Shown one piece after another: positions 62,776 to 64,000 of a stretch of DNA of 64,000 nucleotides (position 1 is its first letter; each line of letters starts with the position of its first letter). Position numbers and translations under genes: made by a program. The DNA comes from Kutzneria viridogrisea. GTDB taxonomy: Bacteria; Actinomycetota; Actinomycetes; Mycobacteriales; Pseudonocardiaceae. The notes below the pieces were generated by a model that worked only from the letters and a program-made list of their open reading frames with translations, ran no database searches and was not told the origin of the DNA. The stretch is from positions 1,612,001-1,676,000 of the forward strand of contig JACJID010000001.1 of the NCBI GenBank assembly GCA_014138725.1, read 5' to 3'.

Positions 62776-63708
62776 ATGATTCAGGTCGGTGACGAGCAGA
62801 TTTATCGCGCGCGGGACTTCGACTCGTCGCAGCGTGTACGTGTTGTCGCGATCGAGATGGGAAAGAAGAGCGCGAAGTACGAGATCGAGTTCTTGGAGGG
62901 AGACAGGGCCGGGAAGCGGGAGAAAGTTCCCGCGAAGCGGCTCCGCGGAGCGTGGTCTGGAGTACATGAGTACGACGTGCTGATGGCGAACTGGGAACGG
63001 CTTGCCGCGTTCGAGCTGACTGATCTGGAGGAAGCAGCCGTCGAGACCGTGTTTTCGGAGTTGATCCCGGAAGCGGTCGCGAGCTGGGAGTGGTCGGCCC
63101 AGGTGCGATGGGTCACGACGATCCACGACCCGGTAGCGCTCGAGCCGCTCATCGGGATCCCGGTCAGTGAACTCATCGACCAGGTCGATTCGTTCGCGAT
63201 CGACGAAAGTACGACGGTTTCCCCCGAGGGCACGCTCATGATCGCCGAGTTCGCCTGCAGAGTGAACCCGATGCCGATCCTGGACGGCGTGATCGAGGAG
63301 GAACGCAAGTGCCGGGAGAAGACCAAGCGTGGCGAGTCCTACACGAGCCACGACGGGCATGAGAGGACGTCGGATCCGGATTGGGAGTACCAGTGGTACC
63401 TCGAGCGCTACCGGCCTCGGCACGAGCTGCTGCGTGGCTGGTGCGGTCATCGCGCAGTCACCATGCAGGAGCGACTAGCCGCGGCCGAGGCGGAGGTGCA
63501 GCGCCTGGACGTGCTCATCACCCGGCTCATCGACCAGATGAAAGAGCACGAGCACGGCCATTTCGCCGAGGTGATGGAACGTGTGCACGAGGAGGAGCGG
63601 ATCACCGCGGCCAACTACCGCCCCGTGGTCGACCGTCCGTTGAAGCCGTCGGAGATTCCAGTCCGGTACGAGCGGGCGCCACGGCGCTGGGGGTATCGCC
63701 ACTGGTGA
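62776..63708 (+). CDS. Unknown protein with basic N-terminal domain
   Basis: 310 residues, start at the ATG at 62776 with GGGGAGG seven bases before it. Not recognised. The first ~60 residues (QVGDEQIYRARDFDSSQRVR, AKYEIEFLEGDRAGKREKVP) look like a small SH3-like barrel. The middle is acidic (EAAVETVFSELIPEAVASWE). The C-terminal third is a coiled coil (QERLAAAEAEVQRLDVLITR) followed by a basic tail. Similar proteins occur on actinomycete mobile elements, to my recollection. It starts 63 bp after the IS. Confidence 0.75.
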   Translation: MIQVGDEQIYRARDFDSSQRVRVVAIEMGKKSAKYEIEFLEGDRAGKREKVPAKRLRGAWSGVHEYDVLMANWERLAAFELTDLEEAAVETVFSELIPEAVASWEWSAQVRWVTTIHDPVALEPLIGIPVSELIDQVDSFAIDESTTVSPEGTLMIAEFACRVNPMPILDGVIEEERKCREKTKRGESYTSHDGHERTSDPDWEYQWYLERYRPRHELLRGWCGHRAVTMQERLAAAEAEVQRLDVLITRLIDQMKEHEHGHFAEVMERVHEEERITAANYRPVVDRPLKPSEIPVRYERAPRRWGYRHW

Positions 63709-63711
63709 GTG

Positions 63712-64000
63712 TCACTGGTTCATAAAGGCCTGAAGCTCGCTTGCGGTCGGCTCGCCAAGAGCTTGAGGACGGATCGCGCGGTCGGGGAACGGGTCCATCG
63801 CGTCGGCGACCTTCGTGATCCTGTCTGCCCAGTGCAGCGCTTGCGCCCGATGTTCTGCAGTGAAAGCCGAGGCGTGCCGGCGCACTTCCGCCGCATAGGC
63901 GCGTAGCTGGCCTGCTTCGGCCCAGTGCCGGGCTTGGCTCCGTGCCTCCTCGTCGATCAAGTGTTCCCGGTGTGCGATCGCGGCGCGTTCCGCTGCTGCG
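63712..64000 (-). CDS. Unknown helical protein, 5' end outside window
   Basis: The last ~95 residues of a leftward gene; the frame is open to the window edge. It is strongly helical and Ala/Arg/Glu-rich (EARSQARHWAEAGQLRAYAA, FTAEHRAQALHWADRITKVA) and may form a coiled coil. It ends 3 bp after the convergent 62776-63708 gene. No function can be read. Confidence 0.7.
   Translation of the reverse strand, partial: AAAERAAIAHREHLIDEEARSQARHWAEAGQLRAYAAEVRRHASAFTAEHRAQALHWADRITKVADAMDPFPDRAIRPQALGEPTASELQAFMNQ

Noticed and set aside
1-64000. CRISPR arrays, tRNA and rRNA genes
   Set aside because: No spaced repeat array and no cloverleaf or rRNA-like stretch was seen on either strand by eye.

Overview
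The window is very GC-rich, has short intergenic gaps, and carries a WhiB-type regulator, SARP/AfsR-like and LAL-type regulators, an MbtH protein, and plasmid-type DUF2637 and helix-turn-helix gene remnants. This points to a filamentous actinomycete chromosome. I would guess a Pseudonocardiales-like genus, but the sequence alone does not fix that.

Left flank (1-17.1 kb): an unlinked set of accessory and housekeeping genes. It holds the end of an MFS exporter, a carboxylic acid reductase (A-T-R) divergent from a MarR regulator with a following FMN reductase, an AfsR-like regulator with two TTA codons, a secreted CHAP-like protein, an ACT-domain protein and a DUF1540 protein. A compact signalling block follows, whiB-merR(B12-binding fold)-orf, divergent from tspO. 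After it come three secreted proteins likely to act on beta-glucan (GH128, thaumatin-like, GH16) and an HxlR/quinone-oxidoreductase pair.

Centre (17.1-47.4 kb): a lipopeptide biosynthetic cluster that appears to be one long leftward operon. Its order is a small coupled protein, an MFS exporter, a giant ACP-KS-AT-ACP-aminotransferase-C-A-T-C-A-T hybrid, MbtH, an 82-aa protein, a fatty acyl-AMP ligase, a C-A(N-methyltransferase)-T-C-oxygenase NRPS, a degenerate C-A(Asn)-T-TE NRPS, and a phytanoyl-CoA-type dioxygenase. A LAL-family LuxR regulator is transcribed divergently. The logic matches iturin/mycosubtilin assembly. The FAAL loads a fatty acid on the first ACP, the KS and AT add one C2 unit, the aminotransferase makes a beta-amino fatty acid, four amino acids are added, and the TE releases (perhaps cyclises) the product. 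Asn-like pockets at positions 3 and 4, one N-methylation and probable beta-hydroxylation are predicted.

Right flank (47.4-64 kb): a secreted S33-type peptidase with an ABC exporter, two tandem AraC regulators, an IS701-type transposase, and a TetR/aldehyde dehydrogenase/SDR cassette. Next is a 2.3-kb stretch in which every gene (a headless LysR, an HTH/zinc-ribbon protein, a small protein, a DUF2637 protein) is frameshifted. An unknown gene, a complete IS5-type element with terminal inverted repeats and two unknown genes finish the window. This flank looks like a worn integrative-element landing zone.
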